Shown: positions 34,245 to 49,200 of the stretch, piece after piece
How the letters are laid out: each line of letters begins with the position of its first letter
Position numbering within the stretch: position 1 is the stretch's first letter
Origin: Taxillus chinensis
Lineage: Eukaryota; Streptophyta; Magnoliopsida; Santalales; Loranthaceae
Assembly (NCBI GenBank): GCA_023512835.1
Contig: CM042091.1
Location: 25,065,506 to 25,129,505, forward strand
Direction of reading: 5' to 3'
DNA length: 64,000 nt
Position numbers and translations under genes: made by a program
Notes under the pieces: model-generated
What the model was told of the DNA's origin: nothing
Databases searched by the model: none
What the model saw: only the letters and a program-made list of their open reading frames with translations

Positions 34245-37200
34245 CGTATAATCAACGCTTGTCAATAACAAACGCACGAAGTCGTTGACCTTTTTAAAAT
34301 GGATAAACATTGTCTTTGTTTCAATTGCACCAAAATGCTAGAGTGTTCAGGGTTGTATTGATTACTTAGTTCATTTTCGACGCATTGAGTGGATTAATCA
34401 AAAAACAAATATTCAGATTAAATGATTAAAGGCACACATTCCGTATGTGGCTGAATTGATGGGACATACTCCACAGCGTTGAGTTACATCCTACCTCTCG
34501 TCTAATCCACGCTTGTAAACAACGAACGCACGAAGTCAAAGACTCTACTAAAATGCATAACGCTATTTTTGTTTCATTTGCAAACCAAAAAACTAGAGTC
34601 TTCAAGTTTGTATTTATTATTTAGTTCATTTCTAATGGATTGAGTGAATTAATTGACTAACAAAGTCAAATATCAATAAATGATTAAAAGGACACATGAT
34701 GTATGTGTCTCAATCGATGGGACATACTCTACGGCGGTGAGTTAGTTTCCTACGACGCGTGTAATGAATGCTTGTCAATAACAAACGCCTGAAGTCAATG
34801 ACCTTTTTAAAATGGATAAACCAGTTTTTGGTTGAATTACAAACCCAACTAAAAGAGATAAACTCTATTTTTGTTTCAATTACAAAGCATAAAGCTAGAG
34901 TGTGGAGGGTTGAATTGATTATTTAGTTCATTTCTGACGCATTGAGTATACCAATTAACTAATGAATATTAATATTGATAAATGATGAAAAGGACACATG
35001 ACATACATGGCTCAATCAATGGGAGATAATCCTCGGTGGTGAGTTACTTCTACTCCGCGTCTAATCCACGCAAGTCAATAACGAATGCATGAAGTCGAAG
35101 ACTCTATTAAAATGGATAAACCTTGTTTTTTTTTTTCAATTACAAACCAAAATGCTAGAGTGTTCAGGGTTGTATTGATTACTTAGTTCATTTCGATGCA
35201 TTGAGTGGATTAATCAACAAACAAATACTAAGATCAATAAATGATCAGAGGCACACATGATGTACGTGGCTGAATCGATGGGACATACTCCACGTCGGTG
35301 AGTTACATCCTACTACCTGTCTAATCCACGCTTGTCAATAACAAACAAATGAAGTCAAACATTCTACTAAAATGCATAAACCCTGTTTTTGTTTTAATTA
35401 CAAACCAAAAAACTAGTGTCTTGAGGGTTTTATTGATTGTTTAGTTCATTTCCAACGCATTGAGTGAATCAATTAACTAACAAAGATGAATATCAATAAA
35501 TGATTAAAAGGACACGTGATTTACGTGTCTCAATCGATGGTACATATTTCACAGCGGTGAGTTAGTTTTCTACAACGCGTATAATCAACGCTTGTCAATA
35601 ACAAACGCACGAAGCCGTGACCTTTTTAAAATGGATAAACATTGTCTTTGTTTCAATTGCACCAAAATGCTAGAGTGTTCAGGGTTGTATTGATTACTTA
35701 GTTCATTTTCGACGCATTGAGTGGATTAATCAAAAAACAAATATTCAGATTAAATGATTAAAGGCACACATTCCGTATGTGGCTGAATTGATGGGACATA
35801 CTCCACGGCGTTGAGTTACATCCTACCTCTCGTCTAATCCACGCTTGTAAACAACGAACGCACGAAGTCAAAGACTCTACTAAAATGCATAACGCTATTT
35901 TTGTTTCATTTGCAAACCAAAAAACTAGAGTCTTCAAGTTTGTATTTATTATTTAGTTCATTTCTAATGGATTGAGTGAATTAATTGACTAACAAAGTCG
36001 AATATCAATAAATGATTAAAAGGACACATGATGTATGTGTCTCAATCGATGGGACATACTCTACGGCGGTGAGTTAGTTTCCTACGACGCGTGTAATGAA
36101 TGCTTGTCAATAACAAACGCCTGAAGTCAATGACCTTTTTAAAATGGATAAACCAGTTTTTGGTTGAATTACAAACCCAACTAAAAGAGATAAACTCTAT
36201 TTTTGTTTCAATTACAAAGCATAAAGCTAGAGTGTGGAGGGTTGAATTGATTATTTAGTTCATTTCGACGCATTGAGTATACCAATTAACTAATGAATAT
36301 TAATATTGATAAATGATGAAAAGGACACATGACATACGTGGCTCAATCAATGGGACATAATCCTCGGTGGTGAGTTACTTCTACTCCGCGTCTAATCCAC
36401 GCAAGTCAATAACGAATGCATGAAGTCGAAGACTCTATTAAAATGGATAAACCTTGTTTTTTTTTTTTCAATTACAAACCAAAATGCTAGAGTGTTCAAG
36501 GTTGTATTGATTACTTAGTTCATTTCGATGCATTGAGTGGATTAATCAACAAACAAATACTAAGATCAATAAATGATCAGAGGCACACATGATGTACGTG
36601 GCTGAATCGATGGGACATACTCCACGGCGGTGAGTTACATCCTACTACCTGTCTAATCCACGCTTGTCAATAACAAACAAATGAAGTCAAACATTCTACT
36701 AAAATGCATAAACCCCTGTTTTTGTTTTAATTACAAACCAAAAAACTAGTGTCTTGAGGGTTTTATTGATTGTTTAGTTCATTTCCAATGCATTGAGTGA
36801 ATCAATTAACTAACAAAGATGAATATCAATAAATGATTAAAAGGACACGTGATTTACGTGTCTCAATCGATGGTACATATTTCACAGCGGTGAGTTAGTT
36901 TTCTACAACGCGTATAATCAACGCTTGTCAATAACAAACGCACGAAGTCAGTGACCTTTTTAAAATGGATAAACATTGTCTTTGTTTCAATTACACCAAA
37001 ATGCTAGAGTGTTCAGGGTTGTATTGATTACTTAGTTCATTTCTGACGCATTGAGTGGATTAATCAAAAAACAAATATTCAGATTAAATGATTAAAGGCA
37101 CACATTCCGTATGTGGCTGAATTGATGGGACATACTCCACGGCGTTGAGTTACATCCTACCTCTCGTCTAATCCATGCTTGTAAATAACGAACGCACGAA

Positions 37201-40200
37201 GTCAAAGACTCTACTAAAATGCATAACGCTATTTTTGTTTCATTTGCAAACCAAAAAACTAGAGTCTTCAAGTTTGTATTTATTATTTAGTTCATTTCTA
37301 ATGGATTGAGTGAATCAATTGACTAACAAAGTCGAATATCAATAAATGATTAAAAGTACACATGATGTATGTGTCTCAATCGATGGGACATACTCTACGG
37401 CGGATAGTTTCCTACGACGTGTGTAATGAATGCTTGTCAATAACAAACGCCCGAAGTCAATGACCTTTTTAAAATGGATAAACCAGTTTTTGGTTGAATT
37501 ACAAACCCAACTAAAAGAGATAAACTCTATTTTTGTTTCAATTACAAAGCATAAAGCTAGAGTGTGGAGGGTTGAATTGATTATTTAGTTCATTTCTGAC
37601 GCATTGAGTATACCAATTAACTAATGAATATTAATATTGATAAATGATGAAAAGGACACATGACATACGTGGCTCAATCAATGGGACATAATCCTCGGTG
37701 GTGAGTTACTTCTACTCTGCGTTTAATCCACGCAAGTCAATAACGAATGCATGAAGTCGAAGACTCTATTAAAATGGATAAACCTTGTTTTTTTTTTCAA
37801 TTACAAACCAAAATGCTAGAGTGTTCAGGGTTGTATTGATTACTTAGTTCATTTCTGATGCATTGAGTGGATTAATCAACAAACAAATACTAAGATCAAT
37901 AAATGATCAGAGGCACACATGATGTACGTGGCTGAATTGATGGGACATACTCCACGGCGGTGAGTTACATCCTACTACGTGTCTAATCCACGCTTGTCAA
38001 TAACAAACAAATGAAGTCAAACATTCTACTAAAATGCATAAACCCTGTTTTTGTTTTAATTACAAACCAAAAAACTAGTGTCTTGAGGGTTTTATTGATT
38101 GTTTAGTTCATTTCCAACGCATTGAGTGAATCAATTAACTAACAAAGATGAATATCAATAAATGATTAAAAGGAGACGTGATTTACGTGTCTCAATCGAT
38201 GGTACATATTTCACGGCGGTGAGTTAGTTTTCTACAACGCGTATAATCAACGCTTGTCAATAACAAACGCACGAAGTCAGTGACCTTTTTAAAATGGATA
38301 AACATTGTCTTTGTTTCAATTACACCAAAATGCTAGAGTGTTCAGGGTTGTATTGATTACTTAGTTCATTTCTGACGCATCGAGTGGATTAATCAAAAAA
38401 CAAATATTCAGATTAAATGATTAAAGGCACACATTCCGTATGTGGCTGAATTGATGGGACATACTCCACGGCGTTGAGTTACATCCTACCTCTCGTCTAA
38501 TCCACGCTTGTAAACAACGAACGCACGAAGTCAAAGACTACTAAAATGCATAACGCTATTTTTGTTTCATTTGCAAACCAAAAAACTAGAGTCTTCAAGT
38601 TTGTATTTATTATTTAGTTCATTTCTAATGGATTGAGTGAATTAATTGACTAACAAAGTCGAATATCAATAAATGATTAAAAGGACACATGATGTATGTG
38701 TCTCAATCGATGGGACATACTCTACGGCTGTGAGTTAGTTTCCTACGACGCGTGTAATGAATGCTTGTCAATAACAAACGCCTGAAGTCAATGACCTTTT
38801 TAAAATGATAAACCAGTTTTTGGTTGAATTACAAACCCAACTAAAAGAGATAAACTCTATTTTTGTTTCAATTACAAAGCATAAAGCTAGAGTGTGGAGG
38901 GTTGAATTGATTATTTAGTTCATTTCTGACGCATTGAGTATACCAATTAACTAATGAATATTAATATTGATAAATGATGAAAAGGACACATGACATACGT
39001 GGCTCAATCAATGGGACATAATCCTCGGTGGTGAGTAACTTCTACTCCGCGTTTAATCCACGCAAGTCAATAACGAATGCATGAAGTCGAAGACTCTATT
39101 AAAATGGATAAACCTTGTTTTTTTTTCAATTACAAACCAAAATGCTAGAGTGTTCAGGGTTGTATTGATTACTTAGTTCATTTCTGATGCATTGAGTGGA
39201 TTAATCAACAAACAAATACTAAGATCAATAAATGATCAGAGGCACACATGATGTACGTGGCTGAATCGATGGGACATACTCCACGGCGGTGAGTTACATC
39301 CTACTACGTGTCTAATCCACGCTTGTCAATAACAAACAAATGAAGTCAAACATTCTACTAAAATGCATAAACCCCGTTTTTGTTTTAATTACAAACCAAA
39401 AAACTAGTGTCTTGAGGGTTTTATTGATTGTTTAGTTCATTTCCAACGCATTGAGTCAATCAATTAACTAACAAAGATGAATATCAATAAATGATTAAAA
39501 GGAGACGTGATTTACGTGTCTCAATCGATGGTACATATTTCACGGCGGTGAGTTAGTTTTCTACAACGCGTATAATCAACGCTTGTCAATAACAAACGCA
39601 CGAAGTCAGTGACCTTTTTAAAATGGATAAACATTGTCTTTGTTTCAATTGCACCAAAATGCTAGAGTGTTCAGGGTTGTATTGATTACTTAGTTCATTT
39701 TCGACGCATCGAGTGGATTAATCAAAAAACAAATATTCAGATTAAATGATTAAAGGCACACATTCCGTATGTGGCTGAATTGATGGGACATACTCCACGG
39801 CGTTGAGTTACATCCTACCTCTCGTCTAATCCATGCTTGTAAATAACGAACGCACGAAGTCAAAGACTCTACTAAAATGCATAACGCTATTTTTGTTTCA
39901 TTTGCAAACCAAAAAACTAGAGTCTTCAAGTTTGTATTTATTATTTAGTTCATTTCTAATGGATTGAGTGAATCAATTGACTAACAAAGTCGAATATCAA
40001 TAAATGATTAAAAGTACACATGATGTATGTGTCTCAATCGATGGGACATACTCTACGGCGGATAGTTTCCTACGACGTGTGTAATGAATGCTTGTCAATA
40101 ACAAACGCCCGAAGTCAATGACCTTTTTAAAATGGATAAACCAGTTTTTTGGTTGAATTACAAACCCAACTAAAAGAGATAAACTCTATTTTTGTTTCAA

Positions 40201-43200
40201 TTACAAAGCATAAAGCTAGAGTGTGGAGGGTTGAATTGATTATTTAGTTCATTTCTGACGCATTGAGTATACCAATTAACTAATGAATATTAATATTGAT
40301 AAATGATGAAAAGGACACATGACATACGTGGCTCAATCAATGGGACATAATCCTCGGTGGTGAGTAACTTCTACTCCGCGTTTAATCCACGCAAGTCAAT
40401 AACGAATGCATGAAGTCGAAGACTCTATTAAAATGGATAAACCTTGTTTTTTTTTTCAATTACAAACCAAAATGCTAGAGTGTTCAGGGTTGTATTGATT
40501 ACTTAGTTCATTTCTGATGCATTGAGTGGATTAATCAACAAACAAATACTAAGATCAATAAATGATCAGAGGCACACATGATGTACGTGGCTGAATCGAT
40601 GGGACATACTCCACGGCGGTGAGTTACATCCTACTACGTGTCTAATCCACGCTTGTCAATAACAAACAAATGAAGTCAAACATTCTACTAAAATGCATAA
40701 ACCCCGTTTTTGTTTTAATTACAAACCAAAAAACTAGTGTCTTGAGGGTTTTATTGATTGTTTAGTTCATTTCCAACGCATTGAGTGAATCAATTAACTA
40801 ACAAAGATGAATATCAATAAATGATTAAAAGGAGACGTGATTTACGTGTCTCAATCGATGGTACATATTTCACGGCGGTGAGTTAGTTTTCTACAACGCG
40901 TATAATCAACGGTTGTCAATAACAAACGCACGAAGTCGTTGACCTTTTTAAAATGGATAAACATTGTCTTTGTTTCAATTACACCAAAATGCTAGAGTGT
41001 TCAGGGTTGTATTGATTACTTAGTTCATTTCTGATGCATTGAGTGGATTAATCAAAAAACAAATATTCGATTAAATGATTAAAGGCACACATTCCGTATG
41101 TGGCTGAATTGATGGGACATACTCCACGGCGTTGAGTTACATCCTACCTCTCGTCTAATCCACGCTTGTAAACAACGAACGCACGAAGTCAAAGACCTAC
41201 TAAAATGCATAACGCTATTTTTTGTTTCATTTGCAAACCAAAAAACTAGAGTCTTCAAGTTTGTATTTATTATTTAGTTCATTTCTAATGGATTGAGTGA
41301 ATCAATTGACTAACAAAGTCGAATATCAATAAATGATTAAAAGTACACATGATGTATGTGTCTCAATCAATGGGACATACTCTACGGTGAGTTAGTTTCC
41401 TACGACGCGTGTAATGAATGCTTGTCAATAACAAACGCCCGAAGTCAATGACCTTTTTAAAATGGATAAACCAGTTTTTTGGTTGAATTACAAACCCAAC
41501 TAAAAGAGATAAACTCTATTTTTGTTTCAATTACAAAGCATAAAGCTAGAGTGTGGAGGGTTGAATTGATTATTTAGTTCATTTCTGACGCATTGAGTAT
41601 ACCAATTAACTAATGAATATTAATATTGATAAATGATGAAAAGGACACATGACATACGTGGCTCAATCAATGGGACATAATCCTCGGTGGTGAGTTACTT
41701 CTACTCGCGTTTAATCCACGCAAGTCAATAACGAATGCATGAAGTCGAAGACTCTATTAAAATGGATAAACCTTGTTTTTTTTTTCAATTACAAACCAAA
41801 ATGCTAGAGTGTTCGGGGTTGTATTGATTACTTAGTTCATTCTGATGCATTGAGTGGATTAATCAACAAACAAATACTAAGATCAATAAATGATTAGAGG
41901 CACACATGATGTACGTGGCTGAATCGATGGGACATACTCCACGGCGGTGAGTTACATCCTACTACGTGTCTAATCCACGCTTGTCAATAACAAACAAATG
42001 AAGTCAAACATTCTACTAAAATGCATAAACCCTGTTTTTTGTTTTAATTACAAACCAAAAAACTAGTGTCTTGAGGGTTTTATTGATTGTTTAGTTCATT
42101 TCCAACGCATTGAGTGAATCAATTAACTAACAAAGATGAATATCAATAAATGATTAAAAGGACACGTGATTTACGTGTCTCAATCGATGGTACATATTTC
42201 ACGGCGGTGAGTTAGTTTTCTACAACGCGTATAATCAACGCTTGTCAATAACAAACGCACGAAGTCAGTGACCTTTTTAAAATGGATAAACATTGTCTTT
42301 GTTTCAATTACACCAAAATGCTAGAGTGTTCAGGGTTGTATTGATTACTTAGTTCATTTCTGACGCATTGAGTGGATTAATCAAAAAACAAATATTCAGA
42401 TTAAATGATTAAAGGCACACATTCCGTATGTGGCTGAATTGATGGGACATACTCCACGGCGTTGAGTTACATCCTACCTCTCGTCTAATCCATGCTTGTA
42501 AATAACGAACACACGAAGTCAAAGACTCTACTAAAATGCATAACGCTATTTTTGTTTCATTTGCAAACCAAAAAACTAGAGTCTTCAAGTTTGTATTTAT
42601 TATTTAGTTCATTTCTAATGGATTGAGTGAATCAATTGACTAACAAAGTCGAATATCAATAAATGATTAAAAGGACACATGATGTATGTGTCTCAATCGA
42701 TGGGACATACTCTACGGCGGTGAGTTAGTTTCCTACGACGTGTGTAATGAATGCTTGTCAATAACAAACGCCCGAAGTCAATGACCTTTTTAAAATGGAT
42801 AAACCAGTTTTTGGTTGAATTACAAACCCAACTAAAAGAGATAAACTCTATTTTTGTTTCAATTACAAAGCATAAAGCTAGAGTGTGGAGGGTTGAATTG
42901 ATTATTTAGTTCATTTCTGACGCATTGAGTATACCAATTAACTAATGAATATTAATATTGATAAATGATGAAAAGGACACATGACATACGTGGCTCAATC
43001 AATGGGACATAATCCTCGGTGGTGAGTTACTTCTACTCCGTGTCTAATCCACGCAAGTCAATAACGAATGCATGAAGTCAAAGACTCTATTAAAATGGAT
43101 AAACCTTGTTTTTTTTTCAATTACAAACCAAAATGCTAGAGTGTTCAGGGTTGTATTGATTACTTAGTTCATTTCTGATGCATTGAGTGGATTAATCAAC

Positions 43201-46200
43201 AAACAAATACTAAGATCAATAAATGATTAGAGGCACACATGATGTACGTGGCTGAATCGATGGGACATACTCCACGGCGGTGAGTTACATCCTACTACGT
43301 GTCTAATCCACGCTTGTCAATAACAAACAAATGAAGTCAAACATTCTACTAAAATGCATAAACCCTGTTTTTTGTTTTAATTACAAACCAAAAAACTAGT
43401 GTCTTGAGGGTTTTATTGATTGTTTAGTTCATTTCCAACGCATTGAGTGAATCAATTAACTAACAAAGATGAATATCAATAAATGATTAAAAGGAGACGT
43501 GATTTACGTGTCTCAATCGATGGTACATATTTCACGGCGGTGAGTTAGTTTTCTACAACGCGTATAATCAACGCTTGTCAATAACAAACGCACGAAGTCG
43601 GTGACCTTTTTAAAATGGATAAACATTGTCTTTGTTTCAATTACACCAAAATGCTAGAGTGTTCAGGGTTGTATTGATTACTTAGTTCATTTTCGACGCA
43701 TTGAGTGGATTAATCAAAAAACAAATATTCAGATTAAATGATTAAAGGCACACATTCCGTATGTGGCTGAATTGATGGGACATACTCCACGGCGTTGAGT
43801 TACATCCTACCTCTCGTCTAATCCATGCTTGTAAATAACGAACGCACGAAGTCAAAGACTCTACTAAAATGCATAACGCTATTTTTGTTTCATTTGCAAA
43901 CCAAAAAACTAGAGTCTTCAAGTTTGTATTGATTATTTAGTTCATTTCTAATGGATTGAGTGAATCAATTGACTAACAAAGTCGAATATCAATAAATGAT
44001 TAAAAGGACACATGATGTATGTGTCTCAATCGATGGGACATACTCTACGCGGTGAGTTAGTTTCCTACGACGTGTGTAATGAATGCTTGTCAATAACAAA
44101 CGCCTGAAGTCAATGACCTTTTTAAAATGATAAACCAGTTTTTGGTTGAATTACAAACCCAACTAAAAGAGATAAACCCTATTTTTGTTTCAATTACAAA
44201 GCATAAAGCTAGAGTGTGGAGAGTTGAATTGATTATTTAGTTCATTTTTCGACGCATTGAGTATACCAATTAACTAATGAATATTAATATTGATAAATGA
44301 TGAAAAGGACACATGACATACGTGGCTCAATCAATGGGACATAATCCTCGGTGGTGAGTTACTTCTACTCCGTGTCTAATCCACGCAAGTCAATAACGAA
44401 TGCATGAAGTCGAAGACTCTATTAAAATGGATAAACCTTGTTTTTTTTTCAATTACAAACCAAAATGCTAGAGTGTTCGGGTTGTATTGATTACTTAGTT
44501 CATTTCGATGCATTGAGTGGATTAATCAACAAACAAATACTAAGATCAATAAATGATCAGAGGCACACATGATGTACGTGGCTGAATCGATGGGACATAC
44601 TCCACGGCGGTGAGTTACATCCTACTACGTGTCTAATCCACGCTTGTCAATAACAAACAAATGAAGTCAAACATTCTACTAAAATGCATAAACCCTGTTT
44701 TTTGTTTTAATTACAAACCAAAAAACTAGTGTCTTGAGGGTTTTATTGATTGTTTAGTTCATTTCCAACGCATTGAGTGAATCAATTAACTAACAAAGAT
44801 GAATATCAATAAATGATTAAAAGGACACATGATTTACGTGTCTCAATCGATGGTACATATTTCACGGCGGTGAGTTAGTTTTCTACAACGCGTATAATCA
44901 ATGCTTGTCAATAACAAACGCACGAAGTCGGTGACCTTTTTAAAATGGATAAACATTGTCTTTGTTTCAATTACACCAAAATGCTAGAGTGTTCAGGGTT
45001 GTATTGATTACTTAGTTCATTTTGACGCATTGAGTGGATTAATCAAAAAACAAATATTCAGATTAAATGATTAAAGGCACACATTCCGTATGTGGCTGAA
45101 TTGATGGGACATACTCCACGGCGTTGAGTTACATCCTACCTCTCGTCTAATCCACGCTTGTAAATAACGAAACACGAAGTCAAAGACTCTACTAAAATGC
45201 ATAACGCTATTTTTGTTTCATTTGCAAACCAAAAAACTAGAGTCTTCAAGTTTGTATTGATTATTTAGTTCATTTCTAATGGATTGAGTGAATCAATTGA
45301 CTAACAAAGTCGAATATCAATAAATGATTAAAAGGACACATGATGTATGTGTCTCAATCGATGGGACATACTCTACGGCGGTGAGTTAGTTTCCTACGAC
45401 GGTGTAATGAATGCTTGTCAATAACAAACGCCTGAAGTCAATGACCTTTTTAAAATGGATAAACCAGTTTTTGGTTGAATTACAAACCCAACTAAAAGAG
45501 ATAAACCCTATTTTTGTTTCAATTACAAAGCATAAAGCTAGAGTGTGGAGGGTTGAATTGATTATTTAGTTCATTTCGACGCATTGAGTATATCAATTAA
45601 CTAATGAATATTAATATTGATAAATGATGAAAAGGACACATGACATACGTGGCTCAATCAATGGGACATAATCCTCGGTGGTGAGTTACTTTACTCCGTG
45701 TCTAATCCACGCAAGTCAATAACGAATGCATGAAGTCAAAGACTCTATTAAAATGGATAAACCTTGTTTTTTTTTCAATTACAAACCAAAATGCAAGAGT
45801 GTTCAGGGTTGTATTGATTACTTAGTTCATTTCGATGCATTGAGTGGATTAATCAACAAACAAATACTAAGATCAATAAATGATTAAAGGCACACATGAT
45901 GTACGTGGCTGAATCGATGGGACATACTCCACGGCGGTGAGTTACATCCTACTACGTGTCTAATCCACGCTTGTCAATAACAAACAAATGAAGTCAAACA
46001 TTCTACTAAAATGCATAAACCCTGTTTTTGTTTTAATTACAAACCAAAAAACTAGTGTCTTGAGGGTTTTATTGATTATTTAGTTCATTTCCAACGCATT
46101 GAGTGAATCAATTAACTAACAAAGATGAATATCAATAAATGATTAAAAGGACACATGATTTACGTGTCTCAATCGATGGTACATATTTCACGGCGGTGAG

Positions 46201-49200
46201 TTAGTTTTCTACAACGCGTATAATCAATGGTTGTCAATAACAAACGCACGAAGTCAGTGACCTTTTTAAAATGGATAAACATTGTCTTTGTTTCAATTAC
46301 ACCAAAATGCTAGAGTGTTCAGGGTTGTATTGATTACTTAGTTCATTTTGACGCATTGAGTGGATTAATCAAAAAACAAATATTCAGATTAAATGATTAA
46401 AGGCACACATTCCGTATGTGGCTGAATTGATGGGACATACTCCACGGCGTTGAGTTACATCCTACCTCTCGTCTAATCCACGCTTGTAAATAACGAACGC
46501 ACGAAGTCAAAGACTCTACTAAAATGCATAACGCTATTTTTGTTTCATTTGCAAACCAAAAAACTGGAGTCTTCAAGTTTGTATTGATTATATAGTTCAT
46601 TTCTAATGGATTGAGTGAATCAATTGACTAACAAAGTCGAATATCAATAAATGATTAAAAGGACACATGATGTATCTGTCTCAATCGATGAGACATACTC
46701 TCTGGCGGTGAGTTAGTTTCCTTCGACGCGTGTAATGAATGCTTGTCAATAACAAACGCCCGAAGTCAATGACCTTTTTAAAATGGATAAACCAGTTTTT
46801 GGTTGAATTACAAACCCAACTAAAAGAGATAAACCTTATTTTTGTTTCAATTACAAAGCATAAAGCTAGAGTGTGGAGGGTTAAATTGATTATTTAGTTC
46901 ATTTCGACGCATTGAGTATATCAATTAACTAATGAATATTAATATTGATAAATGATGAAAAGGACACATGACATACGTGGCTCAATCAATGGGACATAAT
47001 CCTCGGTGGTGAGTTACTTCTACTCCGCGTCTAATCCACGCAAGTCAATAACGAATGCATGAAGTCGAACACTCTATTAAAATGGATAAACCTTGTTTTT
47101 TTTTTCAATTACAAACCAAAATGCTAGAGTGTTTAGGGTTGTATTGATTACTTAGTTCATTTCTGATGCATTGAGTGGATTAATCAACAAACAAATACTA
47201 AGATCAATAAATGATCAAAGGCACACATGATGTACGTGGCTGAATCGATGGGACATACTCCACGGCGGTGAGTTACATCCTACTACGTGTCTAATCCACG
47301 CTTGTCAATAACAAACAAATGAAGTCAAACATTCTACTAAAATGCATAAACCCTGTTTTTTGTTTTAATTACAAACCAAAAAACTAGTGTCTTGAGGGTT
47401 TTATTGATTGTTTAGTTCATTTCCAACGCATTGAGTGAATCAATTAACTAACAAAGATGAATATCAATAAATGATTAAAAGGACACGTGATTTATGTGTC
47501 TCAATCGATGGTACATATTTCACGGCGGTGAGTTAGTTTTCTACAACGCGTATAATCAATGCTTGTCAATAACAAACGCACGAAGTCAGTGACCTTTTTA
47601 AAATGGATAAACATTGTCTTTGTTTCAATTACACCAAAATGCTAGAGTGTTCAGGGTTGTATTGATTACTTAGTTCATTTTTGACGCATTGAGTGGATTA
47701 ATCAAAAAACAAATATTCAGATTAAATGATTAAAGGCACACATTCCGTATGTGGCTGAATTGAAGGGACATACTCCACGGCGTTGAGTTACATCCTACCT
47801 CTCATCTAATCCACGCTTGTAAATAACGAATGCACGAAGTCAAAAACTCTACTAAAATGCATAACGCTATTTTTGTTTCATTTGCAAACCAAAAAACTAG
47901 AGTCTTCAAGTTTGTATTTATTATTTAGTTCATTTCTAATGGATTGAGTGAATTAATTGACTAACAAAGTCGAATATCAATAAATGATTAAAAGGACACA
48001 TGATGTATGTGTCTCAATCGATGGGACATACTCTACGGCGGTGAGTTAGTTTCCTACGACGCGTGTAATGAATGCTTGTCAATAACAAACGCCCGAAGTC
48101 AAAGACCTTTTTAAAATGGATAAACCAGTTTTTGGTTGAATTACAAACCCAACTAAAAGAGATAAACCCTATTTTTGTTTCAATTACAAAGCATAAAGCT
48201 AGAGTGTGGAGGGTTGAATTGATTATTTAGTTCATTTCTGACGCATTGAGTATACCAATTAACTAATGAATATTAATATTGATAAATGATGAAAAGGACA
48301 CATGACATACGTGGCTCAATCAATGGGACATAATCCTCGGTGGTGAGTTACTTCTACTCCGCGTCTAATCCACGCAAGTCAATAACGAATGCATGAAGTC
48401 GAAGACTCTATTAAAATGGATAAACCTTTTTTTTTTTCAATTACAAACCAAAATGCTAGAGTGTTCAGGGTTGTATTGATTACTTAGTTCATTTTTGATG
48501 CATTGAGTGGATTAATCAACAAACAAATACTAAGATCAATAAATGATTAAAGGCACACATGATGTACGTGGCTGAATCGATGGGACATACTCCACGGCGG
48601 TGAGTTACATCCTACTACGTGTCTAATCCACGCTTGTCAATAACAAACAAATGAAGTCAAACATTCTACTAAAATGCATAAACCCCTGTTTTTGTTTTAA
48701 TTACAAACCAAAAAACTAGTGTCTTGAGGGTTTTATTGATTGTTTAGTTCATTTCCAACGCATTGAGTGAATCAATTAACTAACAAAGATGAATATCAAT
48801 AAATGATTAAAAGGACACGTGATTTACGTGTCTCAATCGATGGTACATATTTCACGGCGGTGAGTTAGTTTTCTACAACGCGTATAATCAATGGTTGTCA
48901 ATAACAAACGCACGAAGTCGGTGACCTTTTTAAAATGGATAAACATTGTCTTTGTTTCAATTACACCAAAATGCTAGAGTGTTCAGGGTTGTATTGATTA
49001 CTTAGTTCATTTCGACGCATTGAGTGGATTAATCAAAAAACAAATATTCAGATTAAATGATTAAAGGCACACATTCCGTATGTGGCTGAATTGATGGGAC
49101 ATACTCCACGGCGTTGAGTTACATCCTACCTCTCGTCTAATCCACGCTTGTAAATAACGAACGCACGAAGTCAAAGACTCTACTAAAATGCATAACGCTA

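Noticed and set aside
46397..46600. Short ORF inside the satellite (also about 55692-55883, 55981-56205 and 56805-56993)
   Set aside because: Equivalent monomers in other units have stops; the ORFs are chance openings in a tandem repeat.
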